A stretch of 64,000 bases of DNA, from the NCBI GenBank assembly GCA_031553035.1, contig JAVBLY010000006.1, positions 310,001 to 374,000 of the forward strand, given 5' to 3'. Shown here one piece after another: positions 44,230 through 53,680 of the stretch. Source of the stretch: JAVBLY01 sp031553035 (GTDB lineage: Bacteria > Bacillota > Clostridia > Peptostreptococcales > Anaerovoracaceae). Every line of letters starts with the position of its first letter. Positions within the stretch are counted from its first letter, which is position 1. The notes beneath the pieces are model-generated. The model was not told the origin of the DNA and ran no database searches. It saw only the letters and a program-made list of their open reading frames with translations. The translations under genes were made by a program, and so were the position numbers.

Positions 44230-44961
44230 ATGTCAAAAAAAGCTATCGTAGTAAAAGACGTACATATCAAGTACTATTCACTAAAGGGATTTTCTATAAA
44301 GAAATCTTTGCTAAAGCTAAAAAAGAGCAAAAGGTTTGTGTATGAAGCTGTCAGAGGTGTTTCCTTCAGTATAAAAGAAGGGCATATAGTAGGACTTATA
44401 GGAAAAAACGGAAGCGGAAAATCCACCCTACTTAAAGCTATGGCGGGAATATTCTCCCCGGATAGTGGGAAGATCGATCTCCACGGAAGAAGTGTGTCAT
44501 TATTGTCAATAGGTGTGGGCTTCCAAAAGAATCTAACAGGATATGAAAATATTTTTCTGTCAGGATTAATGCTGGGATTTAAGAAAAAAGAAATCGAAAA
44601 AAAAGTTCCGGAAATTATTGAATTTGCCGGCATCGGTGATTTCATATATAAACCGGTAAAGACATATTCCAGTGGGATGTATTCAAAGCTGGCCTTTTCC
44701 ATAACCGCTATTCTTGAGACAGAAATAACACTGATAGATGAAGTATTCAGTGTTGGGGACGCCAGATTCAGGAAAAAAAGTTATGCAAAGATGGAAGAAC
44801 TTATATCGCATGAAGACAGAACGGTCATGATAGTATCACATAGTACAGGTAAACTAAAAGAGTTGTGCAATGAGGTTATATGGCTGGATGACGGCAAGAT
44901 AAAAATGCAGGGGGATCCAACAGAGGTTATTGATGCATATGAGGCGTATATGGCGAAATAA
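44230..44961 (+). CDS. polysaccharide/teichoic-acid ABC transporter ATP-binding protein (TagH-like)
   Basis: A 243-residue ATPase with Walker A GLIGKNGSGKSTLLKAMAG (about residues 55-73), Q-loop region, signature KTYSSGMYSKLAFSITAIL (YSSGM is typical of polysaccharide exporters), Walker B ITLIDEVFSVGD and switch MIVSHSTGK. The SLLSIGVGFQKNLTGYENIFLSG segment is also characteristic of the TagH/Wzt class. It lacks the C-terminal carbohydrate-binding or extracellular extension found in some relatives. With the preceding permease it forms the only exporter in the window. Confidence 0.92.
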   Translation: MSKKAIVVKDVHIKYYSLKGFSIKKSLLKLKKSKRFVYEAVRGVSFSIKEGHIVGLIGKNGSGKSTLLKAMAGIFSPDSGKIDLHGRSVSLLSIGVGFQKNLTGYENIFLSGLMLGFKKKEIEKKVPEIIEFAGIGDFIYKPVKTYSSGMYSKLAFSITAILETEITLIDEVFSVGDARFRKKSYAKMEELISHEDRTVMIVSHSTGKLKELCNEVIWLDDGKIKMQGDPTEVIDAYEAYMAK

Positions 44962-44981
44962 CCCTATTGGAGAGTAGGGGG

Positions 44982-46574
44982 ATGAAAGAGGGATTAATGA
45001 AAGAGGCAGGTAAAATTCGGGATTATGAAGCAATAAAAAATCATTTATCACATATGTTCGAACTTCAAGATATCGACAGGGGACGTTATTTGGATTCAAT
45101 TATTAAAGACTTCCAGCCGGTTGATGTAGTTTCAGTTATGGCGGAAGTTTATAACAATCAATACGAAAAAGTTTCTAAAGCAGTATATCGTTCGGAAGTA
45201 TTAAAGACCGCTCTAAGGACAGTCAAACGTATTGGAGTATACTATCATAAACTTAGTTATGGTGGTACAGAACGGATAGTTTCTATACAAATCAAGATGC
45301 TTGTAGAAATGGGGTATGGAGTTGTATTTTTTTCGGATGAAGCACCTTCGGTTGGAGATTTTAAGCTACCTGATTCCGTTAAGCGAGTCATAATAGACGA
45401 GCCGATGGATTCAAAGGGCAAGGATTATTATGACCGAGCAAGAAAATGGGAGAAAGCCCTGAAAGAAAACGATATAGACGTTGTGATTCATCATGCATGG
45501 AAATCGAGGAGGCTGATATGGGATTCAATACTCATGAAATCATTTGGAATAGAGGTTATCATATATACTCATGGAGTATTCTCAACACAGCTTGAAAAGG
45601 GATATGCATATTTTGCCAAAATGCCATATATATATTCAATCCCTGATGGAGTTGTTACTTTGTCAAGAGTGGACCTTGAATTCTGGCAGCATTTTAATAA
45701 GAATTCCATTTATATTCCAAACCCCATAGTTTTTGAAAAAGCTGACAACTCAGGTTTTATAAATAATAAAATAGTATTATGGGTGGGGAGGTTATCCCGG
45801 GAGAAGAATCCGACAGATGCTGTAAAGATTATAGCGCAAGCTGTGAAAACGGATCCTGATATCAAGCTTAAAATAGTAGGTGATGCTTCAAATGAAGAAA
45901 TATTCAATGAAATAAAGGATACTATTAATTCAAATGAGATAGAAAATAATGTAGAAATTTGCGGTTTTCAATCAAATATAGAAAAGTATTATCGTGAAGC
46001 TTCTCTGCTATTGGTTACTTCCGCTTTTGAAGGATTTCCCACAATGGTCATGGAAGCAAAGGCATTTGGAGTTCCTTACATAGGTTATTCCATACCTCAT
46101 CTTGAATTAGAAAGAATGAAAAAAGGCCTTAAAGTATTCCCTCAAGGTGATGTTGACAGTGTATCAAATGCTATTGTCGAAGTATTAAATGATAATAATG
46201 CCTTATCATCGTTTAGGATGGATGCACTTAAAAGCATGGATGAGTATTCAAATAAAGAAGTAAAAGCGTTTTGGAAGAAATTGCTTGACGGTGTCAGTGA
46301 AATGGATAATGAAGACCACTTTATAGATAGCGACGAAACGACAGAAATTATGTGGGATTACCTTTTTTCAAACATAGGAATGAATCTTGGGTACATACAT
46401 AGATTTAATAAATTAAATAAAAAAGTTGAAAGACTAACTGAGAAAAATGATGCATTGAAGGCTAACAATCAGACACTTAGGGATAGGATCGAGAATATAT
46501 ATAGTTCAAAAACATACAGAACGGGGAATGTGCTATTAAGCATACCCAAAAGGATAAAAAATTTGTTTAAATAA
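44982..46574 (+). CDS. GT4-family glycosyltransferase with C-terminal coiled coil
   Basis: The start at 44982 uses the GGAGAGTAGGGGG just upstream. After about 80 helical residues comes a GT-B fold: RIGVYYHKLSYGGTERIVSIQI (N-terminal domain), HHAWKSRRLIWDS, IYTHGVFSTQL, then the donor domain with VLWVGRLSREKNPTDAVKIIA, LKIVGDAS and TSAFEGFPTMVMEAKAFGVPYIGY (E-x7-E catalytic motif). The last 60 residues (NKLNKKVERLTEKNDALKAN and on) form a coiled coil ending SKTYRTGNVLLSIPKRIKNLF, a tail common on cell-wall glycosyltransferases. Donor sugar unknown. Confidence 0.85.
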   Translation: MKEGLMKEAGKIRDYEAIKNHLSHMFELQDIDRGRYLDSIIKDFQPVDVVSVMAEVYNNQYEKVSKAVYRSEVLKTALRTVKRIGVYYHKLSYGGTERIVSIQIKMLVEMGYGVVFFSDEAPSVGDFKLPDSVKRVIIDEPMDSKGKDYYDRARKWEKALKENDIDVVIHHAWKSRRLIWDSILMKSFGIEVIIYTHGVFSTQLEKGYAYFAKMPYIYSIPDGVVTLSRVDLEFWQHFNKNSIYIPNPIVFEKADNSGFINNKIVLWVGRLSREKNPTDAVKIIAQAVKTDPDIKLKIVGDASNEEIFNEIKDTINSNEIENNVEICGFQSNIEKYYREASLLLVTSAFEGFPTMVMEAKAFGVPYIGYSIPHLELERMKKGLKVFPQGDVDSVSNAIVEVLNDNNALSSFRMDALKSMDEYSNKEVKAFWKKLLDGVSEMDNEDHFIDSDETTEIMWDYLFSNIGMNLGYIHRFNKLNKKVERLTEKNDALKANNQTLRDRIENIYSSKTYRTGNVLLSIPKRIKNLFK

Positions 46575-46604
46575 TTATTACTAAACTTATTATCTTGTTA
46601 TTAT

Positions 46605-49088
46605 ATGGCATATAATGAAATGGAATATAAAAAAAAAGTAGTATTAATACCAACAGCATATAATCATCGTGCTATTTCTGATGTTATTAACTTTATCGAT
46701 TTCTTGAATAAAGATTTCGATGTCTATTTAATCATAGATGAAGTCGAGGAAGTCATCATTGATAAATACGTCTACTTAATTAAATCTGGCTCTGATTTTG
46801 CAAAATACTTATTGTATACCGCAGAATATATTATTAATGCAGGGAAGTCCATTGGGGCTTACAAAATAAGTGACAATCAATATTGGATTTCAGTTTGGCA
46901 TGGAATTCCATACAAAAAAATGTATATTGATTACAATGAAAAATATTATAAGGATGCATTAGTGTACTCTGATCCTTTTGATATGATGATCTCTATGTCA
47001 CCATTCTATACAAAAACATTAATTAGAGGTGCCTTGATGTATGATGGCCCAATATTGGAGATTGGATGCTCAAAGGTTGATGCGATTTTTAATCAACAAC
47101 AAAACAATATTCATTTAGTTAAAAAAAAATATAGTTTACTGTTTGAAAAAAAAATAATATTATATGCTCCAACGTTTAGAGAAAAAGGTGAAATTCATCT
47201 GAAGTTTAATCCTGAAAAATTACTTGAAGAAGCAGGACGTGAGTACGTAATACTAGTTAAGCCACATTATTACAATACAATTGCTCCTGATGATTGTAAT
47301 AATATTATTGACTGCACTAATTTTGATTTATTGGAGTTATTTCAAGTAACAGATATCTTAATTAGTGATTATTCGTCATTAGTTTTAGACTTTCTCTTAT
47401 TAAGAAAGCCTGTCATATTGTTTCAGTATGATCAGAAAGAATATTTTAAAGAGCGGGATGTCTATTTCGATTTCCATGATTTTCTTCCTGATAATAATAT
47501 AGTAAATACTGAAGAAGGCTTGTATGAAGCATTAGGCACTATCCAAGAACCATACTACGAAAAGGCAAAGAGTATTTTTTATCCATATGATTCCGGAGAT
47601 TCTACAAGCAACATAATTCGAAAGTTAAATCTTGATGAAGATAATTATAATTCTTCAGATGTTATCCTTTTAGTGAAAAATTTAAATGGGACATCTTTCG
47701 AAAGTAAAAACATTAGAGAAATTTCAAAGAAATTCAAAGAAAAGTATAAATTGAAATTGTTTGTTATTGCAATAAGAGAATTTGCCAGAAACTCAAATGA
47801 TATTTCGGTTCTTGACGATTCCGATATTGATTTTCTGCTTTCTTATGAACTAAATAGATCAGCATGTCGGAACATTTTTAAAGAAAGCGATGCGATTTAC
47901 ATAATCTTTAATAAAGAAATAGAAAGATATTTCCATAAGTGGATTAATAATAAGCCTCAAGTATTACTCGATAGTGATATTAATGAGATGGAAGCAGAAT
48001 ATATAGACCACATATCACATAAATACGAGAATATAGTAAAACGAAGTGACGATAAGGATAGGAACGATTCAAGACATTCTAAGCAAATGAGTAATAATGA
48101 TTTGGTTAGTAAAAAAAATAAAATAATTAATAGAGTATCAAAGCGCTTAAGGCGGGCAATTATTAGAATAAAAAATCCATTAGTATCAATAATAATTTGT
48201 TCTTGTGATGAGATGCTACAGGATGCTTACATTAATGAAATTAAAAATCAAAGCTACAAAAATATTGAAATTATAGACATCCACAGTTCATATTATTTTC
48301 AAAAATCAAATAATGAAAGTGAATGTATTAATTACTATATTGAAGAATCAAGAGGAGAATATATATTATTTATTAATAATTGCACCGTTATGAATGTAGA
48401 TGCTGTCGAAAAAATGGTAAAATTCACATTAAGAGAAAGTGTAGAGATAGTATCCGGCAAAACCATTTGGCATGATGTAAAAACAGGAGTGGAAAATAGT
48501 TATATTGCTGAAATTTATAGTAAGACATATGTAAATAGCCTTGATGAAAGATATAAATTATCTAAAGATATATTATGTTATGGAAAGCTTTACAAAAAAG
48601 ATTACATATTGAAAAATAGAATAAAATTTACATCAAATTTGCAGAATGACTGCTTATTTGCTTTAGAATCTCTATTCAAAGCAAATAAAATAGGGATATT
48701 AAATAGTACTACATGTGAATACAAAAAAAATCAATCACCAGTAATTATTAATGGATTAGATAATTATTTAGCATATTTAAATGGTTTATCAGAAATGATT
48801 AATATTGTTTCAGAGGATTATAAATACTATTTGGTAAATAATTTTATTAACAACGAATGTCTTGATTTCATAAAAGAAAACTTTAGAAGGATCGGCAATG
48901 AGAAAAAACGATCATTTTTTGCACGAACACTTAATTTTCTAAAGGAAAATAAAAAATATTATTATCACAAAATGATAAAAGCACCGGAGACAAAAAAAAT
49001 AATCAAGCATATATCTGAAAACAATTACAATGATTTCAATAATCTGGCATATTTAATAAGCAAATATCAGTCAAATAATGAGTATTAG
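46605..49088 (+). CDS. bifunctional CDP-glycerol transferase-like / GT2-like protein
   Basis: An 827-residue protein. Residues about 1-350 form a PF04464-type domain: VWHGIPYKKMYIDY, ILYAPTFREKGEIHLKF, ILVKPHYYNTIAP and ILISDYSSLVLDFLLLRKPVILFQYDQKEYF. Residues about 365-480 are a Rossmann-like segment I cannot name. From about 525 there is a divergent GT2 domain: PLVSIIICSCDEMLQDAYINEI, SYKNIEIIDIHSS, ESRGEYILFINNCTVM. The last has NNC in place of the DxD metal motif normally found here, so glycosyltransferase activity is doubtful. The coding sequence is strikingly A/T-rich, and the ATG has no clear ribosome site, both signs of recent acquisition. Confidence 0.75.
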   Translation: MAYNEMEYKKKVVLIPTAYNHRAISDVINFIDFLNKDFDVYLIIDEVEEVIIDKYVYLIKSGSDFAKYLLYTAEYIINAGKSIGAYKISDNQYWISVWHGIPYKKMYIDYNEKYYKDALVYSDPFDMMISMSPFYTKTLIRGALMYDGPILEIGCSKVDAIFNQQQNNIHLVKKKYSLLFEKKIILYAPTFREKGEIHLKFNPEKLLEEAGREYVILVKPHYYNTIAPDDCNNIIDCTNFDLLELFQVTDILISDYSSLVLDFLLLRKPVILFQYDQKEYFKERDVYFDFHDFLPDNNIVNTEEGLYEALGTIQEPYYEKAKSIFYPYDSGDSTSNIIRKLNLDEDNYNSSDVILLVKNLNGTSFESKNIREISKKFKEKYKLKLFVIAIREFARNSNDISVLDDSDIDFLLSYELNRSACRNIFKESDAIYIIFNKEIERYFHKWINNKPQVLLDSDINEMEAEYIDHISHKYENIVKRSDDKDRNDSRHSKQMSNNDLVSKKNKIINRVSKRLRRAIIRIKNPLVSIIICSCDEMLQDAYINEIKNQSYKNIEIIDIHSSYYFQKSNNESECINYYIEESRGEYILFINNCTVMNVDAVEKMVKFTLRESVEIVSGKTIWHDVKTGVENSYIAEIYSKTYVNSLDERYKLSKDILCYGKLYKKDYILKNRIKFTSNLQNDCLFALESLFKANKIGILNSTTCEYKKNQSPVIINGLDNYLAYLNGLSEMINIVSEDYKYYLVNNFINNECLDFIKENFRRIGNEKKRSFFARTLNFLKENKKYYYHKMIKAPETKKIIKHISENNYNDFNNLAYLISKYQSNNEY

Positions 49089-49192
49089 TTGTAAAAATAG
49101 GGAAATATTTGTGTTAGCTATAATATGATATAATGGTTGTTGCTTCATTAAGGTTAGAATAAAGAGGATAGATAAATTCAAGAGGACGAAAA

Positions 49193-52100
49193 ATGCATAA
49201 TAAAAGAGATATTCTCGTATCGGTCGTGGTACCGGTATTCAATACTGAAAAATATTTAAAAAAGTGTTTAGACAGTTTGGTTAATCAAACGATAGAGTCA
49301 ATAGAAATACTAGTCGTAATTGATGCGGCCAATCCTGATAATTCTGCTGAAATTGCATATGAATACGAAAAAGAATATCCTGAAAAATTAAAGGTTTTTA
49401 TCGCCCCTGAAGGTCGCCTAGGTGATAACAGAAATTTTGGCCTGGAACATTCGAACGGAGAATATATCGCTTTTGTTGATAGCGATGATTATGTTGCAAC
49501 AAACATGTATGAGAGTATGAGTAATTACGCTATTAATGAAAATGCTGATATAGTTGTTTGCGGATATAAAAGACTGTTTTATATGGAAAATAAAACCAAA
49601 AATTATTTCGCACAAAAGAATAGTGTTAGTGTTAAAGATAATCCTGACATTTTGTTATCTATTGAGCCATATGCCTGGAATAAATTATATAAAAAAAGTT
49701 TGTTTATAGAAAATGATATCAGATATCCGAGTTCAAAAGGATTTGAAGATGTCGGCTGTACATATTTATTGGCAATTAAAGCGAATAAAATATTTACTGT
49801 AAGAGAACCACTATACATGTATAGATGGCAAAGAGATGGCTTTGCTTCACATGCCAATGACGAACGAATATTTGATGCAATGAGTTCCTGCCGACTAGTC
49901 TGTGATTATTACAAGCAGAATGATGCTTTTGAATTATGCAGGTCCCAATTGGAAAAAATATGTTTTGACCGAATATTTTATAGATTCGATCATATTTATA
50001 AGGATCCGAATATAAAACAATTAGCAAAAAAATACATTAGTGAATCATTCAAGTTTATGGACTCATATTTCCCGGGATGGCAAAAAAAGTACCGAATTAA
50101 ATTTTTGACCAGTATGAAAGAATTTGCCAAAACACACAAATGGATGGCATTATTATATATTTATATTCCAAAGTTCGTAAGAAGGTTGTGGACAAAAAAC
50201 AAAAAGAAAATAGTAAAAAAGTCAACAAAACACACTAGCGGACACGTGCGTAAAAATGGATATGATATTTATCTAAGTCATTATAATGATGAACTTGAAG
50301 ATAGCATTTATTACGAATCTCATGAAGGATTGAATATGACATGCTCTCCATTTGCCATGTTTCTCAAAATAAAAAATGACCCGTATTTTAAAAACTATTC
50401 CAATATATGGCTCATTGAAGATAATGTGGAACGAGAAAGAATAAAGAAAAAATATACAGAATATAATATAAAATTTGTATCAAAGTACGACGGGTCATAT
50501 GCGAAAACTCTGGCAACTGCAAGATATTTAATAACAAACACTACGTTGCCTGCATATTTCACAAAGAAAAAGGGGCAAACATTAATTGAAACATGGCATG
50601 GTACTCCAATTAAAGCCCTTGGCCGATCTGCCGCAAATAAAGGTGCAGAAAGCTTCAATATATGTAGAACCTTTTTACAGTCGGATTACTTACTGTCTCC
50701 AAATGAGTACACAACGGAAATATTCAGGAGAGATTATCAATTAGATGGTATCTACACAGGTAAAATTCTTGAGGGTACATACCCTAGAGATCAATTATTA
50801 ATAGAAGCAGACCGCAACAAATTATTTAGTGACTTAGTGGATTCAGATGTTGAGATCGATAAAAACAAAAAAATAATAATGTATTTACCAACTTGGCGCG
50901 GTACAAAAACTGCACATGCTAATTCAGATATTTGTGAAATCAGAAAATTTCTATTTGATTTGGAAGAGTTAATAGATACTAATGAATATCAAGTTTTGCT
51001 TAAGCCCCATCATTTAACATACCGGCATCTGGAAAGTAACGATAAAAAAAATATAAATATCATTCCGTCAACGGCAAACACGGAAGAGCTGCTGAAAATA
51101 ACAGATATAGTAATATCCGATTACTCAAGTGTTGTCTTTGACTTTATGTTTACCGGCAGACAAATGTTATTTTATATAAATGATCTTGAGGAATACAATA
51201 ATGATCATGGTCTATATATAGGTGTTGATGAACTGCCTGGGCCTGTTTCCGACAATGTTGCTGAAATTGCGCATTGGGTCAATAATATTGAGGACAAAAA
51301 AAAAGAATTTGAAGAGAGATATTCACACTGGTTAAAGAAGGTCTGTATTAGTCCAACTAAAGATGTAACTCAAGAGATAATTGATATTGCTATGAAAAAT
51401 ACAGATGCGGGTAGTATAATTGACGGTGATGTGGTAATAAAGACATTCACGGATGATAAAAAGAAGATACTTATTTCTTGTGGAAATATAAAGTTGCTGA
51501 AAAGTGTTGATAAGTTCATTGATCTCTTATCCCAGTTTGATGCTGAAAAGCATAATGTTACTGTTATGATCAGCTGTTCTTATTGGGAAAGACAAGAACC
51601 GATAATGCGATATTTTCTTGAAAAGGTACCTCCTCAAGTAAAAATTCTTGCTAGAGAAAGATATGCTCTCGAAAGTGAAGAAATAAAACTTGAACGAAAA
51701 AGAATCAATAAATCGAGAATATTGAATTATAATAACGTTAGCGATACTTTTAATGATTACCTGAAGACAGAATTTCTAAGAATATTTGGCGATGTGAAAT
51801 TTGATATAGCCATAGACTATATGGGACAAAATACATACTACACATTATTGTTAATGTCGCAGAACACTGCAAAACAGTTTCTATACTATCAAGATTTGTT
51901 TTTACCGAGTATTGACGAAATGACTAACGGCATGCAAAAGGTTTTGAATTTGTCCAGGGAAATGAATGGAATAATTGTTAGATCACAATCTGTTTTGGAA
52001 CAATTTGAACGATCCCAATGGCGCAAACAAAACGTATTTTTAGCAGAGGATAAGCTGATACATAATGAGTCAGAACCAAAAAAGATTACTGATAACAATG

Positions 52101-52675
52101 ATGACGCATATTTACTCAGTAAAAAGGGTGACGCAGCAACATATACAAATGGAACTATTGTACAATTCCCGATCAACAATGCATCATATATTACTGACAT
52201 CAATGTTCATAATACTATAACTAAAGCTTTTTTGGACGGATATAAAAATTTGTGTGAAAATAATAATGATATTATTTTGTTTATAATATGCAACAAGAAA
52301 GCAAAAAACAAATTAGAAATTGAAATTACATCTCGCATGTTGAATGAAAATGTCGTTGTAGTTGATGATACTAATGAGGCTGAGGCAATTTTTAGTATAT
52401 GTAATTGTTATATTAATTTACCAATGGCTGGTTCACGACCATATTATTATTTCCTTGCAAAACATTTGGGATTAAAGCGTTTAACATCAGCATTTCTTGG
52501 TCAATCTGAATCTGAATATGTATTTGGCTGTAATATCGAAGCTAGTGCAGATGAGTTTCAGAATATCATGAATGATTTTTCCAATATTCCCGAATATCAA
52601 AATGAGATGAGCGTGGTTGACTATAATGAAATCGTAAATAGACAGCTGATCAGTATTATTGAAAGCGAGGATTAA
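49193..52675 (+). CDS. trimodular GT2 / CDP-glycerol transferase / GT-B-like protein
   Basis: A 1160-residue protein with three modules. Residues 1-330 are a canonical GT2: VSVVVPVFNTEKYLKKCLDSL, EYIAFVDSDDYV (DxD), PYAWNKLYKKSLF, SKGFEDVGCTY and YRWQRDGFA. Residues about 350-745 are a TagF-type CDP-glycerol transferase: TNTTLPAYFTKKKGQTLIET, WHGTPIKALGRS, YLPTWRGTK, LLKPHHLTYRHL and IVISDYSSVVFDFMFTGRQM. Residues about 765-1160 look like a degenerate GT-B: KKILISCGNIKLLKSVDKFI, FDIAIDYMGQNTYYTLLL, MNGIIVRSQSVLEQFERSQW. It could join glycosyl and glycerol-phosphate addition on one polypeptide. GAGGACG precedes the ATG, and the 104-base gap upstream contains TATAAT boxes, so an internal promoter is possible. 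Confidence 0.82.
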   Translation: MHNKRDILVSVVVPVFNTEKYLKKCLDSLVNQTIESIEILVVIDAANPDNSAEIAYEYEKEYPEKLKVFIAPEGRLGDNRNFGLEHSNGEYIAFVDSDDYVATNMYESMSNYAINENADIVVCGYKRLFYMENKTKNYFAQKNSVSVKDNPDILLSIEPYAWNKLYKKSLFIENDIRYPSSKGFEDVGCTYLLAIKANKIFTVREPLYMYRWQRDGFASHANDERIFDAMSSCRLVCDYYKQNDAFELCRSQLEKICFDRIFYRFDHIYKDPNIKQLAKKYISESFKFMDSYFPGWQKKYRIKFLTSMKEFAKTHKWMALLYIYIPKFVRRLWTKNKKKIVKKSTKHTSGHVRKNGYDIYLSHYNDELEDSIYYESHEGLNMTCSPFAMFLKIKNDPYFKNYSNIWLIEDNVERERIKKKYTEYNIKFVSKYDGSYAKTLATARYLITNTTLPAYFTKKKGQTLIETWHGTPIKALGRSAANKGAESFNICRTFLQSDYLLSPNEYTTEIFRRDYQLDGIYTGKILEGTYPRDQLLIEADRNKLFSDLVDSDVEIDKNKKIIMYLPTWRGTKTAHANSDICEIRKFLFDLEELIDTNEYQVLLKPHHLTYRHLESNDKKNINIIPSTANTEELLKITDIVISDYSSVVFDFMFTGRQMLFYINDLEEYNNDHGLYIGVDELPGPVSDNVAEIAHWVNNIEDKKKEFEERYSHWLKKVCISPTKDVTQEIIDIAMKNTDAGSIIDGDVVIKTFTDDKKKILISCGNIKLLKSVDKFIDLLSQFDAEKHNVTVMISCSYWERQEPIMRYFLEKVPPQVKILARERYALESEEIKLERKRINKSRILNYNNVSDTFNDYLKTEFLRIFGDVKFDIAIDYMGQNTYYTLLLMSQNTAKQFLYYQDLFLPSIDEMTNGMQKVLNLSREMNGIIVRSQSVLEQFERSQWRKQNVFLAEDKLIHNESEPKKITDNNDDAYLLSKKGDAATYTNGTIVQFPINNASYITDINVHNTITKAFLDGYKNLCENNNDIILFIICNKKAKNKLEIEITSRMLNENVVVVDDTNEAEAIFSICNCYINLPMAGSRPYYYFLAKHLGLKRLTSAFLGQSESEYVFGCNIEASADEFQNIMNDFSNIPEYQNEMSVVDYNEIVNRQLISIIESED

Positions 52676-52676
52676 T

Positions 52677-53663
52677 GTGATTATTACTAGAACGCCTTTT
52701 AGAATAAGTTTTGCTGGAGGTGGAAGTGATTTAGCCGCTTTTTACCACAAACACGAGGGCTGCGTGTTATCAGCAAGTATAGACAAATATATGTACATTA
52801 GTATACATCCTTCATTTGACAAGACTAAAACTGCATTAAAATACAATAAAACAGAAATAAAAGAAAATGTTAAAGACCTGGAACATCCTATCGCTCGTCA
52901 GATTTTAGAGGATGCAGGGATATCGGGGATAGAGATATCAAGTGTTGCCGATGTCCCATCAGGAACAGGATTGGCTTCCTCAAGTGCATTTACTGTCGGA
53001 TTGCTGCACGCTGTTAACACATATAACGGAAAGATGAGAGCTCAGGAGTGGCTTGCAGAAAAGGCATGTGAAATTGAGATAGATAAACTGAATGAGCCTA
53101 TCGGCAAACAAGACCAATATGGGTGCGCAATTGGCGGATTGAAATTTATCACATTTAAAAGTAATGAGAAAGTAGAAGTTGAACCGATTTTGTTAAGAAA
53201 AGAAATATATGATAAATTAGAAGAAAGCTTACTGCTGTTCTATGTTGGAGATACCCGGTCTGCATCAAAGATACTTGGTGAACAACAGAGAAACACACAT
53301 CGGTCAGATAAGTTCAATAATATTGTGATGATGACAGAATTAGCGAGTGAAACAAAAATAGCATTGGAAACATCCAACTTACAAAATTTTGGAAGACTAT
53401 TGGATAAAGGATGGCTGTTAAAAAAAGAAATGGCCAAAGGAATAACTAATGAAAAAATAGATGAAATATATAATATAGGTATACATAACGGTGCAATAGG
53501 TGGGAAGCTATTGGGAGCGGGGGGGGGAGGATTCCTTCTTTTTTATTGTGAAAAAGAAAATCAAATGAAGTTAAGAACTGCATTAAAAGGATTGAAGGAA
53601 CTTCCGTTTACTTTTGATAACGGCGGCAGTAAAATAATTTATGTTGGTGAAAAAGATTGGTGA
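52677..53663 (+). CDS. hddA: GHMP kinase, D-glycero-alpha-D-manno-heptose 7-phosphate kinase-like
   Basis: Phosphorylates heptose 7-phosphate at C1 in the GDP-heptose pathway. The GTG at 52677, six bases after GAGG, gives MIITRTPFRISFAGGGSDLAAFY, the usual beginning of HddA; no ATG fits. The GHMP ATP motif VPSGTGLASSSAFTVGLLHAV (about residue 95) and C-terminal GGKLLGAGGGGFLLFYC are clear, as is EPIGKQDQYGCAIGGLK. The length of 328 residues is standard. Assignment to heptose rather than to another sugar (fucose kinase-like relatives exist) rests on the neighbouring gmhA and hddC-gmhB genes. Confidence 0.88.
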   Translation: MIITRTPFRISFAGGGSDLAAFYHKHEGCVLSASIDKYMYISIHPSFDKTKTALKYNKTEIKENVKDLEHPIARQILEDAGISGIEISSVADVPSGTGLASSSAFTVGLLHAVNTYNGKMRAQEWLAEKACEIEIDKLNEPIGKQDQYGCAIGGLKFITFKSNEKVEVEPILLRKEIYDKLEESLLLFYVGDTRSASKILGEQQRNTHRSDKFNNIVMMTELASETKIALETSNLQNFGRLLDKGWLLKKEMAKGITNEKIDEIYNIGIHNGAIGGKLLGAGGGGFLLFYCEKENQMKLRTALKGLKELPFTFDNGGSKIIYVGEKDW

Positions 53664-53680
53664 GTATTAAGGGGTGTAAT

